NCBI RefSeq assembly: GCF_900103545.1
Contig: NZ_FNHH01000018.1
Coordinates: 1 to 64,000, forward strand
Origin: Daejeonella rubra
GTDB taxonomy: Bacteria > Bacteroidota > Bacteroidia > Sphingobacteriales > Sphingobacteriaceae
Reading direction: 5' to 3'
Length of the DNA stretch: 64,000 bases
Shown: positions 62,365 to 64,000 of the stretch, piece after piece
Position numbering within the stretch: the stretch's first letter is position 1
Layout: each line of letters opens with the position of its first letter
Notes under the pieces: generated by a model
What the model was told of the DNA's origin: nothing
What the model saw: the letters and a program-made list of their open reading frames with translations, nothing else
Database searches by the model: none
Made by a program: the position numbers and the translations under genes

Positions 62365-64000
62365 TTGAAATCAATTCGTCTTTTTTTAACTCTTACTCTT
62401 TTTTCCTGCTCATTGCAGGCTCAAAATTTACAAGGCCGATTAACTAACCTTGGTCCTCAGATCAAGGCTTCGGTTATTCAGGGAAGTATTTTCCTTCAGG
62501 ATAAATCAGGCCGTGATCTGGTTTATACTGTTGTTAGGGGGAACCCCGCCCATTTATTGGGATATACGGTAGACGAACAGAAAATGATCCTTGATCAGGA
62601 ACTTCCCGGAACGGATGGTGCCTGGGATATGGCAGTTTCAACTGATGGATGGCTATATGTTCCCGGTGCTAAAGGACGTTTATACAGGCATTTGCCGGGA
62701 ACAGAAAAGGTTGAAGATCTTGGTGTCGTTTTACCGGGTCAAACAACAGTTTGGAATCTTGCCGCAGGCAAGAACGGAGAGATGTTCGGAGCTACCTATC
62801 CCGGATGCAGGGTATTCCGGTATCATGCAAATGATGGGTTTTCTGATGTGGGGAAGGGACCAATGGTGGAAGGCGAAAATTATGTAAGGAGTTTGGCATA
62901 TTATGAAAAAACCGGAAAAATCTATGCCGGTGTGGGATCTCATGCTGATCTGATCGAGTTGAACCCTCAGGATGGATCCAAAAGATCGATTTTACCCCTG
63001 GAGTTTAAAAACAAAGAGTTCGTTTATAGTCTGGAGATCATTAAAGGTCAGCCTGGAGGGGATAGAATGCTTGCTCTGATAACCAATGGTAGTTTTACAT
63101 TGGTTTATAACCTTCAGACAGAGAAATTCGAGTATCAGATAGATGAAATGGATATGAAGGCGGTTAGTCAGGCCGATCAGAACAATCGTATTTATTACAC
63201 CCTTAAATCTGGCCTCTATAGCCGTGATCTTTCCAATCGCCAGCAGGCACCGCTTAAGCTTGAAGAACATGCAGGTTCTGCAAATGCAATCCTGTACAAG
63301 GAAAAAAAGGTTTTAATATTAAATACAGATGCCATGCTTCTGGTGAGGAATATGGAAACCGGAGTAATGAAAGGTACAAAGCTGAATATCCCAGGCCAGC
63401 CTATCGCTTTACAAAGTATCATGAAAGGACCGGATGGCAGGATCTGGTCAGGGGGCTATTTAGCTGGCGGCCATGCAGCCTATGATCCTGAAACAAAACA
63501 GCATACTTCTTATCCCGGCTTGCACCAGACAGAAGGGATGACAGTAAAAGATAAGTTCATCTATTTTGGGATCTATCCAAAGGGACATATGTATGAATAT
63601 AATACGGAAAAGGATTGGGATGTGAAAAAGGGTAATCCCAAATTTCTTGGACAAATACCTGATCAGAGTCGTCCATTTGCTGTTTTAAGTGAAAAGCAAA
63701 GTGGAAAAGTGTTCTTTGGGATGGTTCCTGAATATGGTAAACTTGGTGGTGCTCTGGTTAGTTACGATCCTGCAAAATCTGAATTGAAATCCCTGGGGCT
63801 TGTGGTTGCTGATCAATCTATTGTAAGTCTTACCTATGCCAACGGACTTGTATGGGGTGGTACCAGTATTTCGGGTGGTTTGGGTGTAATGCCCTCGACT
63901 AAAGTTCCAAAACTCTTTTCATGGGATGTGAATAAGGGAGTCAAAGTAGATGAGATCATACCTGTTCAGGGTGCGAATGCCATTACAACTTTAATTCATG
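62365..64000 (+). CDS. Secreted propeller-like protein, cut by the window edge
   Basis: No ATG precedes the signal peptide; the start is TTG at 62365 (residues LKSIRLFLTLTLFSCSLQAQ, cleavage near Gln). The open frame then continues to the last base without a stop. Repeated short blocks such as DGAWDMAVSTDGWLYVPGAK, GRLYRHLPGTEKVEDLG and NGEMFGATYPGCRVFRYHAN point to a beta-propeller. It follows the sugar dehydrogenase gene by 28 bases, suggesting joint work on an extracellular sugar. Family unassigned; the C-terminus is outside the window. Confidence 0.75.
   Translation, partial: MKSIRLFLTLTLFSCSLQAQNLQGRLTNLGPQIKASVIQGSIFLQDKSGRDLVYTVVRGNPAHLLGYTVDEQKMILDQELPGTDGAWDMAVSTDGWLYVPGAKGRLYRHLPGTEKVEDLGVVLPGQTTVWNLAAGKNGEMFGATYPGCRVFRYHANDGFSDVGKGPMVEGENYVRSLAYYEKTGKIYAGVGSHADLIELNPQDGSKRSILPLEFKNKEFVYSLEIIKGQPGGDRMLALITNGSFTLVYNLQTEKFEYQIDEMDMKAVSQADQNNRIYYTLKSGLYSRDLSNRQQAPLKLEEHAGSANAILYKEKKVLILNTDAMLLVRNMETGVMKGTKLNIPGQPIALQSIMKGPDGRIWSGGYLAGGHAAYDPETKQHTSYPGLHQTEGMTVKDKFIYFGIYPKGHMYEYNTEKDWDVKKGNPKFLGQIPDQSRPFAVLSEKQSGKVFFGMVPEYGKLGGALVSYDPAKSELKSLGLVVADQSIVSLTYANGLVWGGTSISGGLGVMPSTKVPKLFSWDVNKGVKVDEIIPVQGANAITTLIH

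Overview
The window looks like chromosomal DNA from a member of the Bacteroidota, most likely a Sphingobacteriaceae relative of Pedobacter. The reasons are AT-rich DNA, TonB-dependent receptors with CarboxypepD_reg-like N-termini, a type IX secretion sorting domain, a DUF1800/DUF1501 pair, a DUF4838 protein, a YaiO-type outer membrane protein, almost no Shine-Dalgarno sequences, and promoter-like TTG-N20-TAnnTTTG motifs. No rRNA, tRNA, phage, CRISPR array or intact transposase was seen.

Layout. 1-11.6 kb is patchy and partly eroded. It holds a short TrlF-like PHP/ATPase, a beta-helix lipoprotein, a copper pair (Met-rich lipoprotein and CPH-type P-type ATPase), a siderophore-type TonB receptor, a TolC remnant, a HAD phosphatase, and an esterase cut short by a small dispersed repeat. 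That repeat occurs three times here. 11.9-22.2 kb holds a secreted amidohydrolase, a CorC/HlyC-like CBS protein, two tandem TetR regulators and a TolC-MFP-RND efflux operon. A candidate operator lies before the second tetR and a 22-bp tandem repeat begins at that gene's stop codon. 22.3-26.1 kb holds a cobalamin riboswitch followed by nrdB and nrdA, so class I ribonucleotide reductase is probably switched off when B12 is plentiful.

26.1-37.4 kb is mixed metabolism: a sugar epimerase-like protein, a phosphopantetheinyl transferase, secreted hydrolases, a peroxiredoxin, tatA, glucokinase, a PNPOx-like/small ORF/TerB-like operon, an M20 peptidase and a CDP-alcohol phosphatidyltransferase. 37.5-45.8 kb holds a large TonB-type outer membrane protein, a GAF histidine kinase, and a very tight folE-SDR-flavin reductase-FAD oxidoreductase-MarR operon.

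48.2-56.9 kb is the most interesting block. It contains a degenerate paralogue of the GAF kinase, a stand-alone receiver, a membrane-anchored HEAT protein, a processive-type GT2 glycosyltransferase, an LtaS/BcsG-like phosphotransferase, an unassigned envelope protein, and a TPR plus YaiO beta-barrel protein. Together these resemble a synthase-dependent exopolysaccharide machine with a phospho-substituent transferase, wired to an unusual two-component module. 57-64 kb holds a DUF1800/DUF1501 secretion pair, a small membrane protein, a PQQ-type sugar dehydrogenase fused to cytochrome c, and a secreted propeller-like gene that runs off the right edge.
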